This document shows, in pieces, positions 1 to 11,599 of a stretch of DNA of 64,000 bases (its first letter is position 1; each line of letters starts with the position of its first letter). Origin of the DNA: Miscanthus floridulus (taxonomy: Eukaryota > Streptophyta > Magnoliopsida > Poales > Poaceae). The DNA is taken from NCBI RefSeq assembly GCF_019320115.1, contig NC_089593.1:37859474-37923473 (forward strand), read 5' to 3'. The notes under the pieces were generated by a model. It was not told the DNA's origin. It saw only the letters and a list, made by a program, of their open reading frames with translations, and ran no database searches. Made by a program: the position numbers and the translations under genes.

Positions 1-177
1 GTGCCTTCACCCAGGACTCATGGCAACGCTACCTTTTGTCCTACTAGCAAAGCCTCCACTATGGCTCCTTCGACACGAACACCGAAATTGGAGATACAAA
101 CTTAAGTAGCAAGCATGTACAAATTGCATTGCTATCCAAATAGTAAAGCATTGCATTGCTACGTACCCCCCTCCAAA

Positions 178-706
178 CTAAATACAAGATAGAACAAGCA
201 CCTCAATTGCTAGGGGTACTGGCTCATCTTCTAAATCTAAATCTGTTTCAATTGTAACATCAAATCCCTCAACTACCTCCCCTGGTTTAGGGATATATTC
301 AAAATCTTCACCATGTCTACCCTTTGTGCTTTACTTTTTTGCCTTTGGAGACACAGGTTTTGGGCCCACACATATTCCAAGTTCTTCCATCTTTCTAGAT
401 TACAAAGGTATTTATTAACTAAAGCTTCTATGGAATGTCAACACAATAGAGCAAGAGTATGCAAATAAGCGCCTAACTAGTATGTAACTACAGTTTATAC
501 GGAAGTCATTAATCCAATAAAGCACATGTCAGCTACACTCAACAATAGGAAATATATAACCCCATCGCTATCTACATATCCTTGGTTCAGCTTCTATATA
601 GATCACACATCATAAAAGAAATTTGGGTACCTCTTTCTCCATGTCCGTGTTTAGATCCAATCTTTTCATCATGGTCACGAAGCTGGTGCGGCCGGTGTTG
701 ACGCAT
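178..706 (-). pseudogene. Degenerate minus-strand gene fragment, unrecognised
   Basis: Reading the minus strand, an ATG at 706 opens a 76-nt exon that ends at a GTACCC donor (625-630). An acceptor-like CTAG precedes a second segment with ATG at 390, which reads to a TAG at 178-180 and is broken by one TAA at 331-333. The second segment is acidic and proline-containing, ending with a run like DLDLEDEPVPLAIEVL. I do not recognise the family. The GC-rich stretch with AGGGTTT-like leader sequence at 640-950 would suit a plant 5' leader on this strand. The putative first exon and the second ATG are not in frame with each other, so the join is uncertain. It may be part of an unidentified transposon gene. 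Confidence 0.28.
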
Positions 707-1830
707 GGTTAATAGATCTGGCTCCGGCTAGGGTTTAGATCTAGTCGATCATGGCAGATGCTGAGGTAGGGGATCTAGATCTAGCTTGTACCATTGTTGA
801 GGCTAGGGTTTGGAAATGTATGAGAGAGGGTGCGGCTGGAGAGTCGAGATTGAGTCAAGCTGCTGTGCCGATGGTGCCTAGCGTCTGGAGTAGGATGGCA
901 GAGGGGGCGGCTAGAGAGTGGAGAGGGAGGCCATGGGACTAGGATTTGGAGCTAGAGGAGAGACGATGCAGGTAGAGAATGGAGATGGAGGCGGAGACGG
1001 TGACTCTTTACACTTTTATGTGGCCATCACATTACCACAAATGCCCTTGGCTGAAATCAATGGCGTGGCAAACATATTTTCCGCGTGGAGGGCAGAAGAG
1101 AGACATCTAATTTTTGGTGCATGTTGGCGGGACAGCTCGGTGCAGTGTGAAATCAAATTTTTGGAGCATGTTAGAGGGACTGCTCGACGCGGTGCTCAGC
1201 AGATACCGGAATTTATTCCATGTTTTAATAGAAAATGATTATGACAAAATGTTACTTACCTAATATCCATCTTTTCATTTTTTCTCCTACGCAACTGTTT
1301 ATATATCAGATGAGTTAGTTGTTGCTTTTTTGGTTTTTCCATAATAATATAAATAAACATAAAACTAAAAGAGGATGATAATAAATAAATAATTAAAAGA
1401 TGGATGAATTTGACACCTAAAAATTACCAAAAAACCCTACTCGCTGTAGCTTGTTGCACTCCATCTGCCGATTATTTTTTTATGTGTGTGACTGCATCTG
1501 CGGCTGTTTGAACTAAGGCCTATAATTTGGAAGCAAGGGGAAGGCAGGGCCCAGGGATGGAAAACCCTCCATAAATAACTAAATGGGTTATTAGATTTCC
1601 CAACCTAGAAAAAGTCATGGATTATAGGGGATTTGAGTTTCCAAAGAAAGAGAAAAAAACATCCTCCTCCTCGCTAGTGCTCTGGCGATTCACCGACTAG
1701 CCAGACTCATCGCTAGACAAGTCGCAATACTCCAGATCATTCTCCTCCTCATTGGAGTCATAGTAGGTGCTGTACATGCCATCGCTCGAGTACGTTCCCA
1801 TTGCTCATCACCGTTGCTACTCGAATCGCT
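707..1830. other. Unassigned intergenic stretch
   Basis: The segment 707-1240 is GC-rich with short open frames on the + strand that show no recognisable domain. The segment 1240-1620 is AT-rich and holds nothing I can support. Between 1950 and 1640 the minus strand encodes short Asp/Ser/Glu-rich runs, interrupted by stops, that could be a decayed acidic protein. No terminal repeats or target duplications were found here. Confidence 0.4.
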
Positions 1831-1962
1831 AGTGTAGTAGTCGAGGGGTTGACATGTTTTCCTGCTGTGATAATGAGAAAGTCCTTGGCTCTATGTATTT
1901 AATGCGTTAGACTTTCTCATAATTAGAGTAGGAAAACACGCCAACCCCTCGATTACTACTCT
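1831..1962. repeat. Long imperfect inverted repeat (hairpin)
   Basis: The left arm 1831-1883 and right arm 1909-1962 are about 53 nt each. They pair with only a handful of mismatches around a 25-nt loop. Shared core blocks include TCGAGGGGTTG, TGTTTTCC and ATGAGAAAGTC. It sits about 90 bp upstream of a TATA box. It could be a small MITE, a foldback remnant or a small-RNA precursor. No flanking target duplication is evident. Confidence 0.75.
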
Positions 1963-2050
1963 GATTGCTCATATTCTGAATCTATTTTATTAGTAATTAC
2001 TAACGCTATGGGGACTCACGTCTTCTAACGTTTGTTAGCGTTTGCGTCGA

Positions 2051-2060
2051 GTATAAATAT
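2051..2060 (+). promoter_or_regulatory. TATA box of the disrupted + strand gene
   Basis: GTATAAATAT lies about 110 bp upstream of a strong 5' splice site (GAG|GTGAGT at 2159/2160). The putative leader intron runs 2160-2334 and ends in a pyrimidine-rich tract and TATATAG. The spacing TATA, leader, intron, ATG (2339) is that of a plant Pol II gene. Confidence 0.55.
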
Positions 2061-2338
2061 CCTTCCTGGTCTCTTTTACTTATCACTTGCAAGTTGCTAG
2101 CCAAGGAAAGGAGGTAGTGTTACAACTTCGTTAGCAGCTTTGTGATCGTCCTTATTGAGGTGAGTTTTAGTTTCTTTGTCATTTTATTCTAGTCAGGATC
2201 TCAATCGAGGCTAAGATATGGCCTAGGAAATATTCTGTTGCTTTGTGCTGGTTCTTGCTTGTTTAAGGTGTAGTGTTTCATATGCAGTTTTTTCTAATGT
2301 TTTTTCCTTGTGTTTTTTTTCTGTATGTATATAGAGAG

Positions 2339-2642
2339 ATGTTGTCGTACCACAACACTCATGTTTACTCCATTAGAAAGCTTGCACTTTCGTAGCTAGG
2401 AGTGTCGCTAGGTATCGTATAAGGGGTACATGCTTGTTGCTTGGGGACGTCATGTTCATCAACAGCCCCAATGAATAGTTGTTGAAGCTATAGTTCATTA
2501 TATGCTTAGTAAAGATTGCTTTGTTACAGTTGTTGAAGACTATGATAGTGGCGAGATTTTTGTCCATGTTAGGAATTTCGAGCAAATGAAAAGACTTGGT
2601 AGTGTTACTATGTTTATGGGAGGAGACTCTATCATCTTCACT
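2339..2642 (+). pseudogene. Unrecognised gene remnant, 5' part (split by solo LTR)
   Basis: After a leader intron (2160-2334) an ATG at 2339 opens a frame that soon hits a stop. Further along, a frame with CLLLGDVMFINSPNE and, one frameshift later, an open stretch through 2502-2642 (EDYDSGEIFVHVRNFEQM...) looks like a real eroded protein. The frame ends where the 2643 LTR begins. It resumes in frame at 7506 once the LTR and one TCACT copy are discounted, so the LTR entered a coding exon. I do not recognise the protein. It may be a low-copy host gene or an unclassified transposon gene. Confidence 0.5.
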
Positions 2643-5600
2643 TGTAACACCCTAGTGTTAAGCATTGCATTTGCCACTTGCATTTCATGAGCACAAGCAT
2701 CATCCAAGCATTCATGAGCATGAGCATATGAAATTTCATCTTATTCTTACATATTATCACATGTGATGTTGGTTATATACATGTATATGCTTGTAATCAT
2801 GTGTGACCAATGAAAGAGATGGTTGTGAAGTCACAAAAACACCTTAGACACATCTAGGATGGGAAATGGAACAATGTTTGTATTCATGACCTAGCCCAAT
2901 TTGCTTCTAAGTGATGTTTTGCTTATAAACACCTTTTTAATGATCCTACTTTGACCAAAGTTGAACTATAGCATAGATTGTTTGCATGACAGTGCATCCT
3001 TAATAAAAGTTGTAGTTTTTGACATGGGGAACAAACTTTATTTAAGGGTCATGAGCTAATTCAGTGCCTAACATGGTCAAATAGAGCTCATAAGAATCAA
3101 TAAATTGTTGTTTTGGGAACTTAGAAAATTTTCAAGTCTTAAACGGTTTACAGTTTTCCTGTAGCACACTTTGGGAATTTTTAGTTTAAAAACCATTGCA
3201 AATTAGACAAAACTCTTTTAAGCAGTCTTGTAGTATTCATGTAGCTCTACAATTTCTATTAAGGAAATTTTTGCTAACTCAAACCGGTTTAGGAGATCTA
3301 GAGGCTCCAAGATTGGGTTTCAGTCGGGTTCACCCGGTTTGAACCGACCCTGAGTGCGCGACGTCATGGCCGACTAGGCATAGGGCTCAGCTGCCGCTTG
3401 GCATTCGTATGCCATCGTTGGCCCTGCTCGTTAGGCCGGGGAGGAGGGTAAAGCACCACATCGCTGTTGCTCGCTCCTGCTTGACCTCATTTGCTTCTTT
3501 GCTCTCTCTCTCCCTCGTCCATGCTCACTGAAGCAGAACAGAGCACCGTCGCCATCGCCGCGCACCTCCACCATGCTTGCACACCGTCCATGCCACACCA
3601 CCAACTAATCCATCTCACCTACAACTTCGCCACCACCTCCTATACCTCCCCAACCCACCATTGTAGCTGTTTGAGCCAAGGTGAGGCCACATTGTGCATC
3701 GTCGTCGCCGCCATGGCCACGGTGCGCCACCGAGCTTCAAGCTCGCCCGTGGCCAGCCACCACCACTGCTCCTTCTACCTTCCTCTACCCTGGTCCATCG
3801 TCGTCATAGGATCTAGATTCTAATGCTGCAACCCGTTTAACCCCTATTGCCCCAATAGTGCGGGAATGCGTGACCGCACCAAGCATGTCCACCATGGCCA
3901 CGAGCTCACGCTTGCCGCGGCTGGCCCTGACTAGACACTGTTGTCCCCCTCTAGCATGTGTTTCTGCATTGCCATGAACCCTAGCACCATCCCCGAAGAT
4001 GAAGACTTGCCACCGACAGCCATCTCATTGGAACGGTGACCTCACTGTCACTGCGCTCACGCCACCGTGCCGCCATGCACGTGGCCGAAGCTCACTGCTG
4101 CTTCACCGTAGCTCAGACCTAGCCCTAGAGCTCTCCTAGGACCTACTAACGTGGTAACCCCGCTTGCCTGGCCATGTCGTTGCCAGAGACGGTGAGTCCG
4201 CCACCGTGTGCCATCATCGAGCCATGATGCTCACCAGAAAGGTAGCTCTGGTGATCCGTCGAGCCAACCGAGGGTAGCATTAGGTGCGCGAGAGGGTGGG
4301 GAACACGACGGTGGTGACCTCATCGCCGGTGACCTTGCCATCGATGAGCTCTCCACGATCAAAGTTACACCCTACTTCTGTGACGATGACATGTGGGGCC
4401 CGTTGACCACAAGACCCAGCTGTCTATCTCTAGGTGTAGTAGACCGGGTGCATGTAGCAATTTAAGTTTTAAATGTTTTTCTTAATTCTTTTTTTAGAAA
4501 TTAATTCAAATTTTAAAAATTCATATCTAGAGCTAGGAGTGTCCAAATGGGGTGATCCAAATTTTGTTGGATTCATAATGAAGTGTACTATTTGATAAAA
4601 ATGTAAAAAATACTGTTTCGGATATTTTTCTAGGGGAATTAAATTAAGCTATTTAAGTGCTTGTAAATAGTTTCTATCTTATAAAATGCATAACTTGAGC
4701 TAGTGAAGTGCTAAAAATGTGATTCGAATTTTGTTTGTCTTGTATTGACATGATCTAGCTAAGAAAATACTAAACCTATAGTAGGAATAATTAAAATATG
4801 GTTTTACCATTTCACCTTGATTAATTTCTAGTTTCTGGTGAAATTAATAGGGGTAAATATACATAACTTATGATCATGAAACTTTTTACACAATATTCTT
4901 ATTCTGGGATGAAAGTAAGAAAAATATGAAATCTATTGTTTGACACTTTTCACTAGGCTAAACTATTTTTGCTAAAATAAGCTTATGCAACTTATGATTT
5001 TTATAGAGGTGGCTATGCTTATCCAAATGGCATGAAATTTATATAGTAGACTATTAGGGTCATATGTAAGTTACTGTAATTTTCTCAGAATTTATTGAGC
5101 ACTAGAAATATTTATTCTTTAAATCATCCTATTATATAAGGAAATTAATAAAGGGATATAAATAAATTACTTGGGCTTAACCATGATGTTTTAAATGGTG
5201 CATGTGATACATATGATCTATTAGTATTAGTAGTTGTGTTTAAAGTTAATTGGTTATATGCAGCTACTTAATTATTACTTATAATTCAACTAGATGGCTG
5301 CATGAGTAGTTCCTGTTCTGGTGACAACTTCATGATGATAATGATCTTTTCTGTAAAACTTGTCAATAGAAAGGTTGTATCTAATTTACTTATTTGTCTT
5401 GTCCTAAAATTTCATAGTCATAGGACTAATGGTTTGAGAGTTATAGCTTCTAGAATCTGCTATCAGATTTGCTTATTCTCTAGATAGATCTGAAAGATTG
5501 AATTGTTTGACCTAGCTAACTATTGAATCATCTTATGATGATTTTAAGAAAGTTGTAGACAATTTCATAAGCTTTCCAAAAAGTCCACAATCATATTGTT

Positions 5601-5837
5601 TGGATGGGTAAAAATCTAGTTATGGTCAAAACAAGTGGCTATTGTCTTGTAGTCCAGAAAAGGTTTTAAATGGATGTTTGTCTAGTTACTAGAGAGGAAT
5701 ATACACCTACTCAGTAAAAATGAAGTTAGTTTTGTTATCACCATAATACCTTGTTACGTATGTGTATGTTCATGCATTTCCTCATATCCTATCATCCATG
5801 TCATCACCTATGCATTCTTGTATCTTATTGTGTGCTC

Positions 5838-6047
5838 ATGCATATAGAATCGTCGGAAGGGATAACGTTGCTAGAATTAGAGACAGTTGAAGAAGAGGAC
5901 TAGGAGGCACCACAACAAGTAGCTCCAGAAGGCGAAGAGCACACCCCAGAAGAATTATCGGAGTGCCTTGATCACAGGCCTACCTCTTTCCTGAAAGGTA
6001 AACCCCGGAGCATTCTAAGCCTCCTATGTTTTACAAATATAACTTGA
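5838..6047 (+). pseudogene. LTR-embedded conserved peptide segment (+ solo LTR copy)
   Basis: ATG at 5838 follows GTGCTC, next to an acceptor-like CATATAG. The frame has 69 codons with one in-frame TAG at 5901-5903 and ends at TGA 6045-6047. It shares TLLE, an acidic Gln/Glu-rich middle, CxDHRP, and KGKPRSILSLL with the minus-strand LTR (18079-18312) and LTR2 of the nested chromovirus (51028-51285). Codons for the shared residues differ mostly at third positions. Function unknown. It may be an exon of a spliced LTR transcript. Confidence 0.6.
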
Positions 6048-6611
6048 GTCCTTTTATGCTTGATGCATTAGGTTATAGGAGTTTATCGGAAACTCTTGAT
6101 GCATATAATTTCCTTGTCTAGAAATATACCTTGAACCCTAAGTAGGTCTAGGATTGAACAAATGCTTAGCAATGCTTAGCTCGGTAGAAGTCGGATGATT
6201 TCCTATCACCTGCAAGATATAGGTGGATACCAAAGCACGATCGACTATATTTGCTATTGTGGAAAATAACTATGGGATGTAATCTAAGTGGAGACCAGGC
6301 GGGATTTCATATGCAATGGTGTTGGGTTGGCTATGTTGATCCCATCTATGTCGATTAAGGACCATGACCGTTGCTGGCACTTCTACCGAGATTGAACGCA
6401 TGCCTCTCACTTAGCTAGCTGGATAACTCGTTCTAACCGTGAAGCCGAGTAGCTCAACTCAGGCCAGGCCCCATTCTATGAAAGTGTGCACTCTGGATGG
6501 TAGTAAGGATGTGTAGGGAGCCAGACGTGAGCCCAAGGGTAGGCTGGGCCTAAATGTCCTAGCAGATGGTTGTCACTGGTTGTGCGGCGCTGATCGAAGC
6601 CACAAATTGTA

Positions 6612-7028
6612 TTTTCTCTATAGTGAAAAATATGTCATTATATATGGTGTCAAGTGGTGGCTGGTGTTATAAATAAGTAGCCAATGTGATAAAATTATCA
6701 ATATAAATGTGGTCTAAAATATTATTGAGCACAAAACATGTGGTCATTATTACTAAAGACATGGTCGTTAGTGCCTCATGATAGATGGTGTAACAATATT
6801 AACGATGAAAAATATGGTCGTTGTTATTAGAAATGTGGTCATTACAAGTCTAGTATCAACGACCACATATTGCTCGGTCGTTGAAAAGTTAACAGCGGGA
6901 AATATTATGTGGTCGTTAATTGTATTTACGACGGAGCTTTTAACAACCATGGACGACCACACTTTTGTGGTCGTTAATAACTTTTAACGACCACATTTAG
7001 ACTTTTAATATCACTTTTTCTTGTAGTG
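6612..7028. mobile_element. CACTA-type nonautonomous element or fragment in the solo LTR
   Basis: The right end reads TTTTTCTTGTAGTG (7015-7028), the complement of a CACTACAAG terminus. Just inside are repeated GTGGTCGTT/AACGACCAC subterminal motifs in both orientations, which also make mirror-image open frames at 6768-6987. Comparison with the related minus-strand LTR shows that normal LTR sequence is interrupted after GCTGATCG (about 6596) and resumes at GGCTATGGTTATTATTG (7032). About 310 bp of LTR is missing, so this is insertion plus deletion. A matching left CACTA terminus was not found; the left limit is approximate. Confidence 0.6.
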
Positions 7029-7248
7029 ACCGGCTATGGTTATTATTGTTATGCTACATAATCCTACATTACAAGTTTGGCATAGGTTAGATGCTAATCT
7101 AGAGATGAATAACTACAATTAACTTGGAATCAAATTATAAAATGTATAGCTCAACTAGTGGCTTTTTTATGCAAAATGTTGTCAAGCCATCTCCACTTAT
7201 AAAGCCTTGCATGATCCTTGGAGTCACTTTATTTTTGGTTTATGATGG

Positions 7249-7303
7249 GTAAGTCTAACTGAGTACCTTCTCGTACTTAGGGTATATTTCCCACTTGTTG
7301 CAG
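7249..7303 (+). other. Conserved 55-nt GT-AG unit with internal hairpin
   Basis: It begins GTAAGTCTAA and ends TTGTTGCAG. Inside, CTGAGTAC and GTACTTAG form a stem with loop CTTCTC. The same unit, 55 or 56 nt, occurs near the 3' end of every giant LTR in the window whose 3' end is visible. It could be a mini-intron or a processing/structured element. Confidence 0.6.
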
Positions 7304-7505
7304 ATAACTACTTGTGAACTTATATAATATGTGGCTTGTATGTTGAATCATGTACTATCTTGGTTGTGTGTTGGATTATTCGAAATCCTTCATGATACTC
7401 GATGGACTACTGGGTTTATATGGGCTCAAGTATGACAGTGCTATCACTTTGGTGGTTGCCATTGTACTTGTGCTCTTATAAATTGGTCGGTTCTGCCACA
7501 TCACT

Positions 7506-7583
7506 CATGTTGATCGACTGAATGAAATTTATCAACCGTCTGATATGAGTCCCCTTGGTAAGATGAGTTATTTTAAACATTAG
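7506..7583 (+). pseudogene. Unrecognised gene remnant, 3' part
   Basis: This continues the frame broken at 2642. Immediately after the second TCACT target copy the reading frame runs 25 codons and terminates at TAG 7581-7583. The preserved frame across the insertion shows the target was still coding-like when the LTR entered. Confidence 0.5.
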
Positions 7584-7599
7584 AGATTAGAGAAAAACT

Positions 7600-7765
7600 A
7601 CGTAATATACCTTTCTCTATAATGGAATGAAGTTTTTATGTTGGTCCAACTATATTTATCTTTATTTCTTTCATACTTCATATACTTCGGTTGATTCTTA
7701 TTACATTGAGTTTTTTTATTTAGTCAAATTTGACAATCTGACTCATTGATTTGGGATGGAGGGAG
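7600..7765. mobile_element. Stowaway/mariner-type MITE, right end
   Basis: TTGGGATGGAGGGAG ending at 7765 and followed by TA (7766-7767) is the reverse complement of the grass Stowaway terminus CTCCCTCC(A/G)TCC with its TA target site. The interior is AT-rich. A matching left terminus was not found, so the element is truncated or eroded and its left boundary is approximate. Confidence 0.6.
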
Positions 7766-7959
7766 TAGTTGAATTTAGATTTGGGCTAATCACAACTATC
7801 AAAGGATGGATGCATAGCTATTGAAATGTTTCTACATCCTATACACAGAACAATCCTTTAAAATTTTCACTAGCCGGACACTAGTGGAGCGATAAGGTTT
7901 ATCACAGAAGGTTCGGCGGTTTGAAATCATGACTACCCGGATAGTATTGATGAACGACA

Positions 7960-8190
7960 TGCGGTGTTCGTTTTCATCTGGTAGGCTCCTAGATTCTCAC
8001 ATGGGTGTGTGCGTGGGTGGCGTCAGCAGGCAGTTCCAGTAGGGACATCGCCTCGTGGCCTATCGTATTGATGTGACAGGGCCAAGCCGAACCATGCACC
8101 CACGCAAACATGTCAGTGGTCGTGGGACGTGGGGTGGTTCCACGGCCCCCACACTATAGAAGACACAAGGGCGGGAGAGGGAAGGTTATC
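7960..8190 (+). promoter_or_regulatory. Upstream region of the PF04195-type gene, with inverted repeat
   Basis: This segment is conserved with 24710-24900, the region ahead of the second PF04195-type locus. Both contain GCGTGGGTGG (8011-8020 here) and, about 80 nt later, the complementary GCACCCACGC (8097-8105). Both are followed by TGGTCGTGGG or a close form, and a weak TATA-like tract (CACACTATAGAAG, about 8150). Conservation upstream of two diverged copies supports a promoter role. It could instead be element sequence. Confidence 0.4.
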
Positions 8191-8287
8191 TGCTACCTTT
8201 TGTGATCATCTACCTTCGCTCCCCAAATCTCCTCCTTCCATCCCAAAGCTTTTGCCCTCCTCCCTACTGCACCCTTTGCACCACCGA

Positions 8288-10073
8288 TGCCTCCTGCGAG
8301 GACCATGACCACGCAGCGGACAAAGTCATCCATCGACCGCAAGGCGTTCGATGAGCTGTGACTAAATGCAGTGAGCCCAGAGGCCACCGACGCGATCGGG
8401 TGAAGAGTCCCACTGAGAACCAAAGTGGAGCCAAGGCCGGAGGAGAATGATGTCGTCTTTTTTGCCCATTTCCACTCTTTTGGGTTCAGGGTGCCAGCGC
8501 ACCCCTTACTCTGGTGGTTGCTATACTACTACGGGCTTTGTCTCCATGACTTGACCCTAGAGGGGATCCTCCACCTCTCTATCTTCATCATGCTATGTGA
8601 GGGCTTCCTAGGAGTCCCTGCCCACTATGAGCTATGGCGGTCTTTATTCCGGGTGGTTCGCTTAGCGCCTGGGGGTCCATCTTCCTCGGATGGGGATGCC
8701 TTGATCAAACTTTGACCCGAATTGGAGGATAGGTATCTGAGCCTTGATCGCTACCCTTCCATGGACTTGGGGTGGCAAAAGTCATGGCTCTATGTCCCCA
8801 ATGAGGGCCCGCCACTATCGTCTTATTCTCCTGACCAGCTGCGTGGTGACCTCCCGGAGTCATGGGAGGAACTACAGCCCCTTGAGGCCTACAGGCACCA
8901 TGTGCCCAACTTATTGGATGCGATCAAGGACCTAAAGGACCAGGGCCTAATGGGAATGAGGGTGACTATACCTTCACCGACCATTGGGTCCTCCCCTTGA
9001 AGATGAGGCACCACCCCCAGTGGGAGTTCTAAGGCCCAACGGACCCTACAATCGAGTCAAGGGTCACCATCCACAAGGATGACCTAGACCAATGGGTGAT
9101 GAAGGTTATAGGAGAGTGCACGATGGATAGTGGCAAGGGGGAGTCCCTAATGGCCTTTAGCGTCGGCCATCCTCCACCGATAGATGGACCTCTTATCGAT
9201 GTGGTCTCACACCCGCCGCCGGTCCCTCCTAACAAGGTGATTTTTTTGTGTACTGTTGTTCTTGTTGTTTCTCTTCATTATATTAACTAGAGTCTTCAAG
9301 CAATACTCACGCTAGTATTTATGTTCATACTGCTTAATTTAACTAGTATTTGGAAATTGCTTACTTTCTCAACATGTGGACATGGGCGTGATGGCGTCCC
9401 AAGGATCATTGGCCCTAGAGCTTGGTTCTTCATCCACAGTCGCACTCAGAAAGCGGCCTCGAGAACCATCCCTCGATGGGGGTAGTCACTAGTGATGATT
9501 CTATCCCATGCTGCTCCTAACTGTCCGATGAGTCATGTGCCATCTCAATCAGATCGCTCTCCCCCCTTATCCCACGGGCTTGAACTTGGCTTGCATTGTG
9601 CAGAGAGACGTCCCATCGCCGCACGCCAGCTAATCCTGTCTGACCCTGGACAGTCTTTTGGTGATGCATCATTAGACCATGAAGTCGCCTAGGTGCGAGA
9701 TGAGAAGGCGGCTGCTGAGGTGGAGGTCTAGAACCTGCTTGTCGATGCAACAGCTGCCTATGACACCGCCTTCCCAGTGCAGATAGCAGACGATCTAGTC
9801 ACTACACCAGAGGAGTGCCTCCGAGCCCTGCTAGCCCACATTCAGGCCATGGTGTCTGAAGCCCTCCATCAAGGGGCTGCCATAGCGCTAGTCGCTAACC
9901 AGCTTGAGTTTGGCGTAGTGGTGAAAGCCCGAGTGGTACAACAGGCTTTTTCGCCAGCACCATAAGACGAAGATTATATTGATGATCTGTTCAAGCGCAT
10001 TGAGCCAGCCGCCAATGCTGTCTTAGCGAAGGTGAACGTGGACAAGATCCTACACGACTGCCTCGACCGTTGA
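8288..10073 (+). pseudogene. PF04195-type gene ('putative gypsy-type transposon' family), copy 1
   Basis: An ATG at 8288 opens a basic N-terminus. After a frameshift near 8360-8420 comes the recognisable domain (8425-8715): FRVPAHPLLWWLLYYYGL, then GILHLSIFIMLCEGFLGVPAHYELWRSLF. It continues to 8998 (WQKSWLYVPNEGPP). The second half (about 9375-10073) encodes an Ala/Leu-rich region ending RIEPAANAVLAKVNVDKILHD. A GT donor follows AACAAG at 9236/9237. The expected acceptor, AATAG in the paralogue at 25247-25251, is AACAT here, so the intron is probably not spliceable. Several stops make it a pseudogene. The same family is encoded antisense in the Tat element (55533-59396); this copy is free-standing. 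Cellular function of the family is unknown. Confidence 0.75.
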
Positions 10074-11599
10074 TCTATGGGACATATTAGTAGTACAAGT
10101 CATGACTAGGTTTGGTCTGTGGGACAACCATATGTGAAGTCTTAATTATTTGCCTACATGTCTATGTTAACTTTTGTTGAACTTCGTATTAGGTCTATTA
10201 AACTCTGTTGAGTGTGGTGTAGCTTAATTCCTTTGGTTATTTGGTAACTTGTTTCTAGCCCCTGTTGGTTGCTTTTGCCTGTAGATTTCTTTCGAGTTGT
10301 CTTTCTGATCTGTAATATACTAACGGTGTTTGCCCTTTCTGATCGAAGGACGTGGGTGTATAGATGTTGATTTTTTTGATAAAATTTGTTGAACTTAAAA
10401 GAACCATGTAGAATTGATCAAAGTTCATATGAAAAGTCTTGCCTTGATCTAACATAGAATGGATGGGCCATAGCTATTGACTTTTATAGCAAACTCAAGA
10501 AAGTCCGCCCGCTGTGTATTTGATCTTGTAGGATAGTATAAAGTGTCGTAGCAATCAGTCTGCCCCTCGACTGCTGTGATTGCTTGGATTGTAGTGAAAT
10601 AAGTACAGAAAAGACCCATCACAACCGTACCAGACATTCAAGTGTCAACCGTGTCATGGTGGTCAAAAGCTCTTTTTCTCAATTCACTTCTTGTGTCCAG
10701 CTTTCCTGCCGCATTCGCTTCACTCTCGTCAGCTGTGCAAGGTTTATATGAAAGGAGTGTCCCCCTTCCTTCATCCGATAGCACGCATTGCATCAATCGC
10801 CTACCTTCTGGCTCCCCCCTTCCCTCACCCATTTGCATTTTCCCAACCACGTTCCATGCTGGTTTGAGGATCTGGATTAGGGTAACGTGCTTCATATCAA
10901 ACTATACTATTTGTATGAACTTATTATTACGTTCCATGTTTGTTTGAGGATCTTGATTGACATTTATTCTAACTGAAATCATGCTTACAAATGACAACTA
11001 GTTATTGTACCAGGGATGTGTACAACTATCGACCACAACTTTTCCCCGACCATGTCCCTCTAGTATATTAGACGAAATGTTGTTTACCTATTTCTTATAA
11101 ACTGTATGCTCGCTTGATAGTCTGAGCAGTGTAAATTTGAATGGTCTAGACATGTAACTCTTGTATAGCTATGATTAGAACTTTTGCCTAGTCAGCTGTG
11201 CTACAAACAGGAGCTGCACCATTTGTGGCTACAAGTATGAATCCTAAAGTGGCAGCTTCAAACACATTCGAGGGAGTGTAGACAATCAGAACCTATGAAA
11301 TTATGTAATGTGGCCATCTCTAGCTAGCTGCTACCCCTCTACTGCTATGAGCCTGTGACTACTTGGATAGGACTGCACTGTATAGTTCACCAGATGACAG
11401 AAGGTCGGACCTGACTAAAATATTCTTTACTTGAATACTAGTAATGATGAACATGGTGCGCTTGCGTCAGAAGCCTGTTCTAGCCCTGGCATCCTTGTGT
11501 GTATAAAGTCTAGCCTCACTCCCATTGTTTAACTTCTACTGTTGCCCCTGCTCAGTGGCCTCCCATGCCTCCTCCTCAATCAATGAACATCGCGCCACT
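10074..11599. other. Repeat-family 3' tail without a supported gene
   Basis: No convincing coding sequence is present. Parts recur in diverged form downstream: 10155-10370 resembles 22380-22560 and 26240-26600, and 10560-10720 resembles 24234-24400. GATAAAATTTGTTGAACTT near 10377 recurs at about 24588 and 26598. An overlapping pair of open frames on both strands at 10638-10947 is not conserved as protein. The entire stretch is repeated at 14906-16431. Confidence 0.5.

Larger units (their letters stand above)
2643..7500 (+). mobile_element. Complete solo LTR (giant TGTAACACCC family), + strand
   Basis: It starts TGTAACACCC and ends GGTTCTGCCACA, and is flanked by perfect 5-bp direct repeats TCACT (2638-2642 and 7501-7505). 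No internal retroelement domain is present, so it is a solo LTR left by LTR-LTR recombination. Along its whole length it is a diverged relative of the LTRs at 37838-41910, 48054-52733 and (inverted) 16628-21429. It has the same order of parts: AT-rich start, GC-rich block (3300-4450), AT-rich middle, conserved peptide segment, conserved hairpins, and a GT-AG unit near the end. At 4858 bp it is unusually long for a plant LTR. A CACTA-like insertion/replacement lies at about 6612-7028. Confidence 0.9.

Noticed and set aside
751..1238. Two + strand open frames with ATG starts
   Set aside because: No domain, no splice or promoter context on this strand. The region looks more like a leader for the opposite strand.
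6768..6987. Opposed open frames of 64 and 69 codons
   Set aside because: They arise from inverted GTGGTCGTT/AACGACCAC motifs of a CACTA-like element and give low-complexity mirror products.
10638..10947. 85- and 101-codon frames on opposite strands (repeated at 15470-15779)
   Set aside because: Not conserved in the diverged copy near 24310-24400; they look like chance open frames in repeat DNA.
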